From assembly GCF_014898815.1 (NCBI RefSeq), contig NW_026515445.1, positions 1,550,001 to 1,614,000 on the forward strand: a DNA stretch of 64,000 nucleotides, read 5' to 3'. Under the pieces are notes generated by a model. The model did not search any database. It saw nothing but the letters and a program-made list of their open reading frames with translations, and had not been told where the DNA came from. A program made the position numbers and the translations under genes. This document shows, in pieces, positions 26,701-37,262 of the stretch. Each line of letters opens with the position of its first letter. The stretch's first letter is position 1. The stretch comes from Panonychus citri (Eukaryota > Arthropoda > Arachnida > Trombidiformes > Tetranychidae).

Positions 26701-27665
26701 TCACGAATGTGTCGATTACCAATCAGTCCGATTGTCCTTCTCTCTTTCGGTCGTCGTTTCCCACAAGATATTGGCCCAGAACTAGAATTAGATTGAAGAT
26801 GAGAAACTTAATACCTTAAGAACAAATTTTATTCATCAAAATAAAAAAATAGTGACAATTAAGGTTAAGCCTATTCATCCAATGATTGGGACTCGATATT
26901 TTTGTTTGATACATGAAATTTGGACGAAAAGTTCATTTACTAATCGAACACAGTTTCTTGTACCAATCGGCACTTCCGATGATTGAAGAGAAATTTCATA
27001 AAAAATGGAAGAGCAAAATAAGCGCGTCTTTGAAACTCTGAAATTGGTGTTGAGAAACAGTTACTTTGATCGCCACAAGATGGAGACTCATTTTGGTCCA
27101 AATTATTGTTAATTGTTATTAATTAATTAATTGATAATCTAATGAGTCAAAAACAGATCCATTAGTTGATTAATATTTTCCTCCCCTGAAAATCAACAAT
27201 TTAGTGTAAATATTATCTTTCGAAATCCGTTTCCGATCAATTTCATAACATTCACTTATTTTCTTGTTCAATTGTCAAATATGATTAATTTGCTGATCGA
27301 ATGACAATTAAAACCAATTACCGGCAATGGTTAAAATCCAATTAAACCAATGCGATGATGTTGATAGTCTGAACGATTGCTGTTTTTGGAAATAATAAAG
27401 AAACTTAAAAATAGTTTAATCCGAATTGTTGACAACAATGTTTGCAATAAATGAGAATTTGGATTAACAGTCTCTCTCTAATCTGTTGAATCTGTTTAAT
27501 TACAACAAAGTAAACAAGCAAATTGAATGAAACTGAAAACGAGTTAACAACTTAATTGGTTGTTTTCAAATTCTCATTGAAATTTGTTGATAATTAAGTA
27601 ATTATTTCTTCCAATTTCTCATTAACAAACTCTAATTGTGAGTAAAAAGAGATACCAAGTTTATC

Positions 27666-27800
27666 AATTTTTCTTCTCTCTTTTCTCTCTCTTTTCATTT
27701 TCTTTCTTCTCTCTCTTTTCTCTTTTCTTCCAATCTCTTTCTTTTCTCTTCTCTCTCTCTCTCTCTTGCCATTCTCCCTCTATTTCCCTTGAAACTAGTT
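27666..27800 (+). repeat. Pyrimidine-rich tract with (CT)n run
   Basis: About 130 bases of almost pure C/T on the plus strand, including an uninterrupted CT run at about 27749-27766. It is 350-480 bases upstream of the PAK start codon. GA/CT tracts are common in arthropod promoters. Confidence 0.7.
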
Positions 27801-28146
27801 ATTAGTGATTAATAACAATCTCTTTCTCTCTCAACTTTAATTTCTCTTCTTTGCTCCCTTAGTCTAATTGTTTATTTTTCTTCTCTTCCTCGGCTTAAGC
27901 CTTACCTGTTCCTCTTCTTGTGTCCATCATCATCACCTGAGAGCTTCAAGTGAAACAAAAGTGAACATTTCATGAGATTTTGTGTGAAAACCCGCTACAT
28001 ACCAAGGCCTTAATTCTCAAGTATTTTCTAGTGTTTTTTGTTTTGCTTTTCACTTTTTTATCTCCGCTTGTGAGTCGATTGGAATTTTGTTTTTCTCTTT
28101 TGTCTCTTCAAACCAAAAGTCAACAGAATTGTAAACCTCTTGAACC

Positions 28147-30466
28147 ATGAATTCGTTCCTAAGTAAATTAAACCCACGAAGTGGAAAGAAAAAAGGATCA
28201 ACCTCGCCAATATCAAGCTCTGGACGTGCTTCTGATATCGGTCAGCCTTTTGAAGTCAAACATCATATTCATTGTAATGTGAATCAACAAACTGGTCAAA
28301 TTGAAGGTTTACCTTTGGCTTGGGTCAAACTACTGGAGGCGAGTAACATAACCAACAGTGAGCAACATGAGAATCCTAAAGTTGTCATCGATGTGCTCAA
28401 GTACTACACCCATTCAATTAAGAAGAAGGCGAACCAGGGAAAGTACATCGCCACCCAAGAGACTATTGATGAAGATATAAGGGAGATTGAGAGAGAAGAC
28501 AGAGAATGGGGACCAACTAAAGAATATCATGGATCATTCAAATCGAGCCAAGAAGATTTGATTCAGGAGAATGAGAATGAGAATGAAAGTGAGAAAGTTG
28601 AGACCACCAATGAACTGAACAAACAAGAGGTTTCATATCCCGATATTGTGGTTAATCACGTTGACGACGAGAGTACAAATCTGGTTAAAAAGGACAATCA
28701 ACAGATAATAAATGACATAACCAAAGATTTGGATAAAGTTATAGTTCAAGCTGAAGGACTTTTATCCAATTTTGAAGCGAAACGGAAAGAAGCTGAGAAA
28801 GAGAGAGATGCCAAATTAGATGCAAGTGAGAACGATAAACTTGTACAGCATCAACAACAAGGTCACCATCATCCTAATCAAATTAATCAACACAATCATC
28901 AGCCACAACCAATTCAAAAGCCTCCAGTGCCTCAATTGAGGAGGAAACGAGGACCAAAAGTTGAGATGACAGATGAAGAGGTGATGCAAGCTCTTCACGC
29001 GATTGTTAATCCTAATGATCCTAAAGAAAGGTATCAATTACTCAAGAAAATTGGATTTGGTGCATCGGGAACAGTTTATACGGCCAACGACAGAGATACA
29101 AATACTAAAGTTGCAATAAAAACCATGGATTTGACGAAGCAATCGAAGAAGGAGCTTATCATCACCGAGATCAAAGTTATGAGTGAGAATACGTGAGTAT
29201 CTGCAATAAAAAACATTCTTTTTGCAACTTAACTAGTGAAGAAAATGATTGACAACAAACCTCGAGACTTTAATTACTCTTTTCTTTTTTTCTGATTACA
29301 TAGACATCCCAATTTAGTGAATTACTTGGATAGTTATCTAGTTGGTAATGATCTTTGGGTGGTTATGGATTATCTTGAAGGTGGAGCCTTAACTGATGTT
29401 GTAACCGAGACCGAAATGTCAGAAGGCCAAATGGCCGCGATTTGTCGTGAAACTCTTCAAGCCGTCGCTTTTCTTCATTCCAAGGTACCGATCGAGATCA
29501 ATTACGATGACGATGTTCATCTTGATATAAAATTGTAGCTGTTTGAGTGATAGTTTTTACTTTAAATTTCGTAGTACATCATCTTCTTTAGTCAAACAAT
29601 TAATGACACACAATAGTATCCCAATAGAATTACCATTTAAGGTGTAACTACAGTGTAACTTGGATAAAACATCAACAATTATCTTTTTTAGAGTAGCTTA
29701 TATAATCATCGATGATAATCAACTCTAACACATCATATTGTGTTCTGATAGGAAATTACTGCTATCTAAACCTTCACATGCACCATTTTTAGTTATTATT
29801 TTGATTTGTTTCAACTAATCAGTTAGCTCATCTACTTTCACTGATTAATTGTCCTGTTTTATTTTGATTGTACAGGGGATTATCCATAGAGACATTAAAA
29901 GTGATAATGTTCTTCTTGGAATGGATGGATCAATCAAAGTGACAGATTTCGGTTTTTGTGCTCAAGTTTCACCCGACGAGAAACGTCAAACTATGGTCGG
30001 TACTCCTTATTGGATGGCCCCTGAAGTCGTGAATCGCAAACAATATGGGAAGAAGATCGATATCTGGAGTTTAGGAATAATGGTCATCGAAATGGTCGAA
30101 GGGGAACCTCCTTATATCAATGAGAATCCAATTCGTGCTCTTTATCTGATTGCTGTTCATGGAAAACCTGAGATTAGGAATAAAGAGAAATTGTCTCCAC
30201 AATTACAAGACTTTTTAGACCGGTTAGTTGATTTGGATACAACAGAAATACTAATTAGTTAACCTTGAACTAATATTTATCAGTTCAAAATAATGATTTC
30301 CTTTGTAATTTTTGTTCCATTTTCTCTATTTAGTTGTCTAGAAGTGGATATGGATAAACGAGCTTCCGCTTTGGAACTGTTGAAACATCCTTTTCTGGAT
30401 AAAGCAGACAACTTGAAAACTTTAGTTCCATTGATCAAAGCGGCGAAAAAGGTTCTTAAAAAGTGA
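28147..30466 (+). CDS. Pak: p21-activated kinase, group I-like (PAK)
   Basis: Four coding exons in consistent phase: 28147-29192, 29304-29484, 29876-30222 and 30334-30466, giving 568 residues. An N-terminal CRIB/autoinhibitory region (residues about 35-95: VKHHIHCNVNQQTGQIEGLP, then SNITNSEQHENPKVVIDVLK) binds Cdc42/Rac. An acidic linker and a proline-basic patch (KPPVPQLRRKRGPK) follow. The kinase domain has a Gly loop at 303 (GFGASGTVY), VAIK lysine 325, HRDIKSDN at 413-420, DFG at 433-435 and activation-loop threonine 448 in RQTMVGTPYWMAPE. The C-terminus (LKTLVPLIKAAKK) is PAK-like. PAK relays Rac/Cdc42 signals to the cytoskeleton. Oddities: no PxxP Nck-binding motif at the N-terminus, and the CRIB Phe and Gly of FxHxxHVG are replaced. 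Convergent with the AAA+ gene. Confidence 0.93.
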
Positions 30467-31401
30467 AAGTATCAAAACATACACGATATTTGATAAAGAA
30501 AACCATTTGGAAGGAGAAACAATGATAATCAACACGATTAACTTAATGTGTAAATGCCAACTTCTAATTAACTAACTCAAACCAGCGAAATTCACATCAA
30601 GTTGATACTCTTCAGATTGGTGATCATCTAAATTAAGAGGATTGTCACCGGTGCTGTTTTTGTTACTAAAAATAATTACATGATGATTATGATGCTCAAA
30701 TGTTTAGCTAAATGCTGAAAGTAAATCGCCCAAAGATGGATCCATCTAAAAGCAGCCATTTTGCTGGGATAAGACCGCAATTATAAGTTGATCCTTTTAT
30801 CTTGGTCTTTACCTTCAAATTGAAACAAAACGGAATCAAACTAACAAATGACTTATTTTATTCAAAATCTTAATTGTGTTAATTATTCTTGATACAGACT
30901 ATAAAAGGGATCGCTCAATGAGAATCGACAGTTTCATCTTCAAAGTGCCCTGCATTTTTTACTTTATCAAAACGTTTTATTATAAATATTTACTTGTAAA
31001 TCGAAAAGATCATTAGATTCTGTAAGATACAATTTCTTCACTTTCTTCTGTCCAATTCTAATATTTTATTTTCCATTCTCTTCAATAGTTTCGTTGAGTG
31101 TTTTTATGAACAAGAAAAAAGGAAAACTTGAAATACTATCAAATAGTTGAGTCTTGAAAAATTTTCTATCTCCACTTTGCAATTCATTATATTGAGAAAA
31201 ACTATAATTACATCATATCAACAATTGGTCAACTTTTTGTTAATTTGAATTTATCACAATTGATGGAAAATTAAAGCAAAATTTATCAAAATAAGTTTGA
31301 CTGCAACGTGTAAATGGTTAATTGTTAGAATAAAGTTAATGAGAACGTATTTAGAATAAAATTTGAGGATAAACTGAAAACGTTCAATGAACTTTTTGTT
31401 T
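30467..31401. other. Convergent 3' spacer between PAK and the AAA+ gene
   Basis: About 0.9 kb of AT-rich DNA holding both 3' UTRs. The minus-strand frame at 31254-31448 overlaps the end of the ATPase in another frame and is not a gene. Confidence 0.5.
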
Positions 31402-33129
31402 CTAAACTTCGATCTCTTCAAATTGTTTATAAAAAGATATCGTTTCATAGGTAGTTCGTGGTTTGACTACTTGAAAAGCTCTGTGAAAATGTTTCATTTG
31501 AACTTTTTCAATGTCGATGTTTTCCGTTAAAGCAGCAAGAGCGGCTTCTTGACAGAGAGCAACAATTTCAGCACCAGAATAACGATTAGTTTTACGGCAA
31601 GATAATCGATTTCATCAATTACTTCAGAAGAAACCGCCATCTTCCCTGTTCTTATCTTTAAAATATCTCTTCGAGTTTCTTCATCAGGTAAAGGAACATA
31701 AATGAGTACATCAAGTCGCCCAGGTCGACGTAAGGCCATATCGATTTTATCCGGTCTATTTGTGGCAGCGACAATTGTAACACCATCGAGTTCTTCGATT
31801 CCATCAATTTCAGTTAATAGTTGAGCTAAGACACGATCTCCAACCGTACAAGCTGAAGATCCATTGGTACCACCGCCTCTTTCTGATGCTAAGGCATCTA
31901 ATTCATCGAAAAATAAAATTGACGGTGACGCTTGTTTGGCTTTTCTGAATATCTCACGAACTGCCTTTTCCGATTCGCCGACATATTTGTCGAAAAGTTC
32001 TGGTCCCTTGATAGCTATGAAGTTGAGCTGACTTTCTGTCGCTAATGCTTTACCAATCATTGTCTTAGAACACCCTGGAGGTCCATACATTAAAATACCT
32101 TTTGATTGTTTATAACCAATTCGAGCGAAGGCTTCGGCGTGTTTCAAAGGCCAAACGACGGCTTTCATTAGTCTCTGCTTAACGTCGTTCATTCCACCGA
32201 CATCAGACCAATAAACCTTTGGTATTTCTAAGGTAATTTCTTTCATTGCACTTGGTCTGACCCGACGAACAGCCTTTTTGAGATCATCTTCATTGATTGT
32301 ATCTGATCCTCTGGTGAGACATCGATACAAAGATTCACGATAAACACGAGACAAATCCGCTCCTGTGTAGCTGTAGGTGTTTTCACCGATCGAAGTTAAA
32401 GTTTCTGAAGGAATTGAATGTTTAGTCTTGGCGAATATGTTGTTCATGATGTCAACTCGATCTTTTGATGATGGAACTGGAAATTCAATCTCTTCTTCAA
32501 GACGACCTGGTCTTCTTAATCCAGGATTCACTGAATCCAATTGATTTGTAGCAGCAATTAACACGATTCTTTTAGACCTACGATTGTCATCGAAAAAACT
32601 TATCAGATTTCTAAAGAAGTTTATCTCTTTTCCGTTTGCGTTTTCTTACTAGAACAAAACAAATGAATATCATCGATAAAAATAACACTAGGGTAACAAT
32701 CAAGAGCTCTTTTAAACAGCCGATCCAATTTGGATTTATATGAAACCTCAGTAACACCTTTGGTACCTTTTTCAGGGGCTTCTTTAGCTTCTTTAGTTGG
32801 ATTATCGGATAACATGTCCCCATAAATATTGAGAAAATTAACTCGAGGTGTTAAGGCTTCGGTCAAAGCTTTCATAGTCATCGTTTTGCCAGTACCTGGA
32901 GGTCCATATAAAAGTATCCCATTTGAAAGCTCCTGTGCTTGGGGATGAGCATCATCACGAAGTGGAAACTCAATTAAATTTTTAATCTTCTCAATTTGAG
33001 CTGTTAAACCTCCAATGTCTTCGAGACTGATATTTGGAGTCTTTTTGTTATTTCGTCTTGTCACTAAAGAGTAAAGAAAATGAACATCAGTTACAAACAT
33101 TCATTGAAAATAATTAGTTGATACTTACT
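31402..33129 (-). CDS. AFG2A: AFG2/SPATA5-type AAA+ ATPase, reading frame interrupted twice
   Basis: The main coding exon (33063 down to 31402) follows an intron that splits the start codon: A at 33129, then TG at 33063 (MTRRNNKK). An in-frame stop five codons upstream of that ATG supports this start. D1 has GPPGTGKT at residues 54-61 and a Walker B of VIFIDD. D2 has GPPGCSKT, the form typical of AFG2A, plus ILFFDELDA, AATNRPDKID and RRPGR. AFG2 releases Rlp24 from maturing 60S ribosomes. Two one-base losses break the frame: in an A/T run near 32640-32646, before FFRNLISFFDDN, and near 31590-31614, before KTNRYSGAEIV. Both sides of each break match the family. With them bridged the protein would be about 554 residues, lacking the long N-domain of human AFG2A. 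It is either a sequencing artefact or recent decay; the flanking code is well kept, so I favour artefact. Confidence 0.85.
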
Positions 33130-33463
33130 ATTCGATGGAACCAATTAGAATTAAAAAGAAACCATTTAATTGTTTAAAGTTTGTTTACAATCGACCACAT
33201 GACAAGTGACACATGTTATTGAGCTTCGATTATCGAGCGGTTTTATTTCCCGAACATCGAAATTCGCTTTCGGAGCGAATAACCGATTCCGGGTCGATAA
33301 TCGAGACTCTGTTTTGTTTTTGTTTTGTTTCTTAATCTTCATTTAGTTTTCGGAATAATAGTTCCTTTTTTTCATGTAGATTTTAATTTCATTTGACTTG
33401 TGAATTTGTAAATTGTTTTATTGAAGAACTACCGTAAATCCAATCGATTGATAATATTCCAGA
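33130..33463. promoter_or_regulatory. Shared head-to-head promoter, AFG2-like / acidic protein
   Basis: The 334 bp between divergent start codons must hold both promoters and the 5' UTRs. Two copies of the 11-mer TCGATAATCGA occur in opposite orientation (33226-33236 and 33294-33304), resembling the TATCGATA DRE motif of insect housekeeping promoters. Between them a 7-bp stem with a 5-base loop (attcgct / agcgaat) lies at about 33262-33280. No TATA box is evident. Confidence 0.6.
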
Positions 33464-34237
33464 ATGGCTGCTAATCCACAATGGTCCACGTGCATTACAT
33501 TGGACTCTTTGGTCGCCGATATCGAAGTTGAACAAGATAATATTGACATTCAAAAGGAAGAAGAGGAGAGAATCAATGTTCAGATGCAACACAAAATTCG
33601 CCAGCGAATGCTACTAATGAGTTTGGACCAATTACGAGCCAAGGACAACAAAAGGAAAATCGCTCAACCTCCACAATCAACAATAAACATCAACGGTGAA
33701 CATGGTTGGCTCAGTCCATTATTAACTAACTTAGATCGAGCTCATCGATATGTCAAGAGTAGAGCCCAGAAAACTGAACAATGGAGTAAACTGTTTCCTT
33801 CTGCATCTCAAAGCTTCGAGAGTAGATGTTCAGAGCTGCGACAAGATCTGCTGAGACTTGAACTCAATATTGACCGATTCAAGAATATATTAACTAAACA
33901 ATTGGATTCAACTGAAATGAAAATGAAGTCTTTCGTTGCCGATTTTCATCTTGAATCTTTCACTCAGGGAATAAGTGATGAAGATGAAGAGACCAGAGAA
34001 TCAAATCCTGTCGATGTTGACTACGAGAACGAAACGGCCATCGATTGTCGTGATATGGAGCCAGTTCGTGAGATCCGCGATATCAACGATGATTCTCCCA
34101 TACCAGTCGATGACATTACAGGTGATATAAACTTCGAGGACGAAGATGTTTGTCCAGCATCGCCCATACCGACAATCAAACCAACCGTTACAATCAAACA
34201 AGTTAAAATGTCTCGATCTAAACAGAAGAGTCGATGA
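33464..34237 (+). CDS. Uncharacterised acidic coiled-coil protein
   Basis: Single exon, 257 residues. The ATG lies in a good context (AGAATGG). I do not recognise the family. The first two thirds are predicted helical and charged (for example VEQDNIDIQKEEEERINVQM, then MLLMSLDQLRAKDNKRK and CSELRQDLLRLELNIDRFKN), suggesting a coiled coil. The last third is acidic and Pro-containing (EDEETRESNP, then PIPVDDITGDINFEDEDVCP), ending in a short basic tail (KMSRSKQKSR). There is no signal peptide or membrane span. The head-to-head partner is the AFG2-like ATPase. Its last 300 bases and 3' flank are copied, with many small deletions, at about 39172-39720. An intact frame with ordinary codon use argues that it is a real gene. 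Confidence 0.75.
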   Translation: MAANPQWSTCITLDSLVADIEVEQDNIDIQKEEEERINVQMQHKIRQRMLLMSLDQLRAKDNKRKIAQPPQSTININGEHGWLSPLLTNLDRAHRYVKSRAQKTEQWSKLFPSASQSFESRCSELRQDLLRLELNIDRFKNILTKQLDSTEMKMKSFVADFHLESFTQGISDEDEETRESNPVDVDYENETAIDCRDMEPVREIRDINDDSPIPVDDITGDINFEDEDVCPASPIPTIKPTVTIKQVKMSRSKQKSR

Positions 34238-35092
34238 TAGATGAATGAATCTTTTAAGTAATCGTTTTATTACTTGATAGTTTTTTAATTATCGGCTGAG
34301 GAAGTGAAGATTTGGTTAATCATCATCCAAGCGAAAGCAAAAGAGTAATAAAAATAAAGCATCAAGCAATTTCGACCTGTAATGATCGAGGTAATCAGTA
34401 CAATTTATTTATCTATTAAACTTTTTGGCTTCTTTCTCACCAAACATTCATTTAAATGATTAATCTGATCCTTTCTTAATTCAGTTCTCACCTTGTGTTT
34501 ATCACAGAAACAAATTCAAAATAAACAAATACTTTTTGGCTCCGTGATTAATTAATTGTCTCTGATTAAAAGAGTCATTGACAAGTTTTATTCGTATCAT
34601 TGTAAGTTCAACTTTTTCTCGTGCATCGAATAATTTAAAACAATCAAATTCATCAATTGCTTTTCTATCAGTTAACCAAAATGTGAAATTAAAACTCGTT
34701 GAGTATATTTGCCATTGGAAATATTCAAACTTGAGATTGAAACAAATCTACTGGACAAACTCTTGTATTTAAACAAAGAAAAGTTAAACAGAGATTAAGA
34801 CATTTAAACAAATCAACAAGTCGATTGGACTCAACTGGAAGGACAAATGTCCAGTATTCTTGAATCAATGTCTCTGTCAAATATTTGTAATCTCTGAATT
34901 GAGCGGTTAGTTGAGGCCTCGTGGTCTCCATGGAGTCAATGTAAACCATTAGCCTGTTGGTGTTGCAATAAATCATCTGTTTAGTTATTTCTCAATCAAG
35001 TTTGTCAACTTGGATCTTAAATGTTGTTTCATTCTCAACATGATTAAGTTACTCATTTCATGTGATTAGTTATTTAAATGAGGAAATGAACC
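34238..35092. other. Spacer between the acidic protein gene and ENGase
   Basis: About 0.85 kb, holding the 3' UTR of one gene and the promoter of the next. Short frames on both strands show no domain. The left part (to about 34500) recurs at 39480-39720. Confidence 0.5.
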
Positions 35093-36765
35093 ATGAGTGC
35101 AACTCGAGAATGTTTTCCCATCAATGACTTGGAAGGTTTGATCACATGGAACTCAGATGATTGTGGAATCGACGCAAATTTGATAAGTGACCTAAAGAAT
35201 CATCACTTTTTTGATGGTCCGAAAGTTATTCTGTGCCATGATATGAAGGGAGGATATTTAGAGGACCGGTGAGTTGGTTTGGTCCATCGAATCAATTTAC
35301 CTGAACAGAGATTTTAATTTGTCCATTTTCTTTGTTGATAAGGTTTATAGATGGCGATGACAATTACCAAGCGTATCGATTTTTTCACTGGTTTTTAATT
35401 GACACTTTCATTTATTTCTCTCATCACTTGATCACAATTCCACCCTTGACATGGATCAATGCTGCTCATACGAATGGAGTTTCAATCTTGGGAACCATAA
35501 TCACTGAAAGCAAAAGAGGCTCGGAAATTTGTGACGATTTATTGGAATCAGATGAAAAAATTGTTCTTATTTGTCAAAAGTTGGTTGATATCGCTCTTTA
35601 TTTCAAGTTCGAAGGCTGGTTCGTGAACATTGAGAACGCAATTTCCAAGACCAATGTACCGAAACTCCTTCAGTTCATTGAGACTCTAAAAAGTTTTGTT
35701 AAAAAAGCGATTCCAAAGGGTCAAGTTGTTTGGTATGACTCGGTGACAATTAATGGAGTTCTGGATTGGCAGAATTGTCTCAATCACAAGAATGTCGCAT
35801 TCTTTCAATGCTGTGACGCTATTTTCCTCAATTACACTTGGACTGATCATAATTTGAGAGACTCGTCCGGTTTCGCTGCTTCTCTCGGCCGATTAAATGA
35901 TGTCTTCGTTGGTATCGATGTATTCGGACGAGGGATGGTCGGTGGCGGAGGCTTCAAGACTAATGTTGCTGTGGACAAGATTCGTCAACATTTATTACCA
36001 ATCGCCATCTTCGCCCCTGGATGGGTCTTGGAGGTACTTGGACCAGAAAAGTTCACTGAGAACCAAATCAAATTTTGGGAAAAATTGTCGTTGAATATCA
36101 GACATTTACCCAAAGATATTCCCTTTTACACCAACTTTTGCCAAGGTTTCGGTCTGAGTAAATATAAGAATGGCGAGAGAATCAGTGATTCGACTTGGTA
36201 CAATTTATCACTAGTGGAACCATCCACACGAAATTATGTCGATGGTGAAATATTTCTCGAAGATGCTTATGAAGGAGGACAATCGATTCGCTTAATTAAT
36301 TGGAATGAGCCATTAATTAAATGTTATTTCAGTTTGCGAACTGGATTAGAAGTACAATTGATTTTCAAAACTATTCCCAAATTTCCAGAATTTCCGATCA
36401 TCCAAATTAAAGTGCAATATCAAAACCCTGGATCAACTGATATCTTATTACTACATAAAGAAGATTTCGTTAGCGAAGAAACGTGAGAATACAGATTTTA
36501 TGTTATTTTTTTCAAGCAAATGATTAATTTTCAATTCCGTTTTCGTAGATTATCTTGTTTGGAACCACCAATCGCTTATGATAACTCAAGTTGGAATTCT
36601 GTGCGATTCAATGTGAGTCCAAACAGCAACGCGGTACTTACATCAATCAGTATCGAGAAAGTTGATCTAACTACGGAATCGAGTTTCTTACTTGGTGCTT
36701 TGAGAGTCGATCATCCAACGGAAAGAAAAATTGTTCAGAAATTAAGTTTGCTTGAAATTCATTAA
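35093..36765 (+). CDS. ENGASE: Cytosolic endo-beta-N-acetylglucosaminidase (GH85, ENGase)
   Basis: Three exons, 35093-35268, 35343-36482 and 36549-36765, in consistent phase, give 510 residues. The order of conserved blocks matches human ENGase: LCHDMKGGYLEDRFIDG, FFHWFLIDTFIYFSHHLITI, HTNGVSILGTIITE, FEGWFVNIENAIS, VVWYDSVTINGVLDWQ, LNYTW, DVFVGIDVFGRGMVGGGGF and IAIFAPGWVLE. In GH85 enzymes the NxE pair is catalytic; here it is N154 and E156. The enzyme cleaves the chitobiose core of N-glycans and acts on free glycans released from misfolded glycoproteins in the cytosol. There is no signal peptide, as expected. The protein is shorter than the human one at the C-terminus. The gene looks intact; pieces of it are scattered at 39724-40031, 40624-41035 and about 41295-41480. 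Confidence 0.93.
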
Positions 36766-37262
36766 AGTTCAGACATTTTAATACAAACCATTCGTTTTCT
36801 GGTTGACATTTCTAAGACTTTAAACAACCTGATAAACCATTCAAATCGCTTAAAGATCGTTTCACTGATCATACGATTATCACAATTTACGATTTTTGAT
36901 GCGAGCATTTGAGAAGATCCAGAGAAAGCTATTAATGCAAAGATATCGAAAGTGATCCTTTATATTAATAGTGAATAAATTAATAATTGAATTCGAAATA
37001 AAAAAATGATTGGAAACTATTATTAATATAATAATTCATCTTCAGACTTTCCGCCAAGGCATAAGTGTGTAAGTGTAAGTTTAACTATTAGTTACTATTA
37101 TTAACCAAGTTATCAATTGATAATCACTAGGTAATTATCACCTTTCCATTTGGATCTCACTGGGCCTCAGTTGATATTTTTTGCTTCGTTCAATTAAATT
37201 TTCACTTATCTTATTTCATTTAAAGAAAATCAATTTAACTTCTTGTGCCAAGAAATTTAATC
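36766..37262. other. Spacer between ENGase and BTB copy 1
   Basis: About 0.5 kb with no gene. Parts of it recur at 40720-41035, at about 41760-41860 and at 42000-42189, the last as the upstream flank of BTB copy 2. Confidence 0.5.

Larger units (their letters stand above)
23141..28146. other. AT-rich spacer of 5 kb between divergent CRAL-TRIO and PAK genes
   Basis: No coding sequence is recognised. The right end (27660-28146) is pyrimidine-rich and then leads into the PAK start, so it probably holds the PAK promoter and 5' UTR. A perfect 28-bp palindrome lies at 23738-23765. Confidence 0.5.

Noticed and set aside
29485..29538. Extension of PAK exon 2 to a stop (VPIEINYDD...)
   Set aside because: Reads into intron sequence; splicing at AAG/GTACCG gives HSK-GIIHRD, which matches PAK exactly.
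33089..33100. Unspliced ATG (MFVTDVHFLYSLVTRR) as start of the AFG2-like protein
   Set aside because: TTTACTCTTTAG inside it is a strong acceptor, and the upstream donor creates a split ATG; kept only as an alternative.
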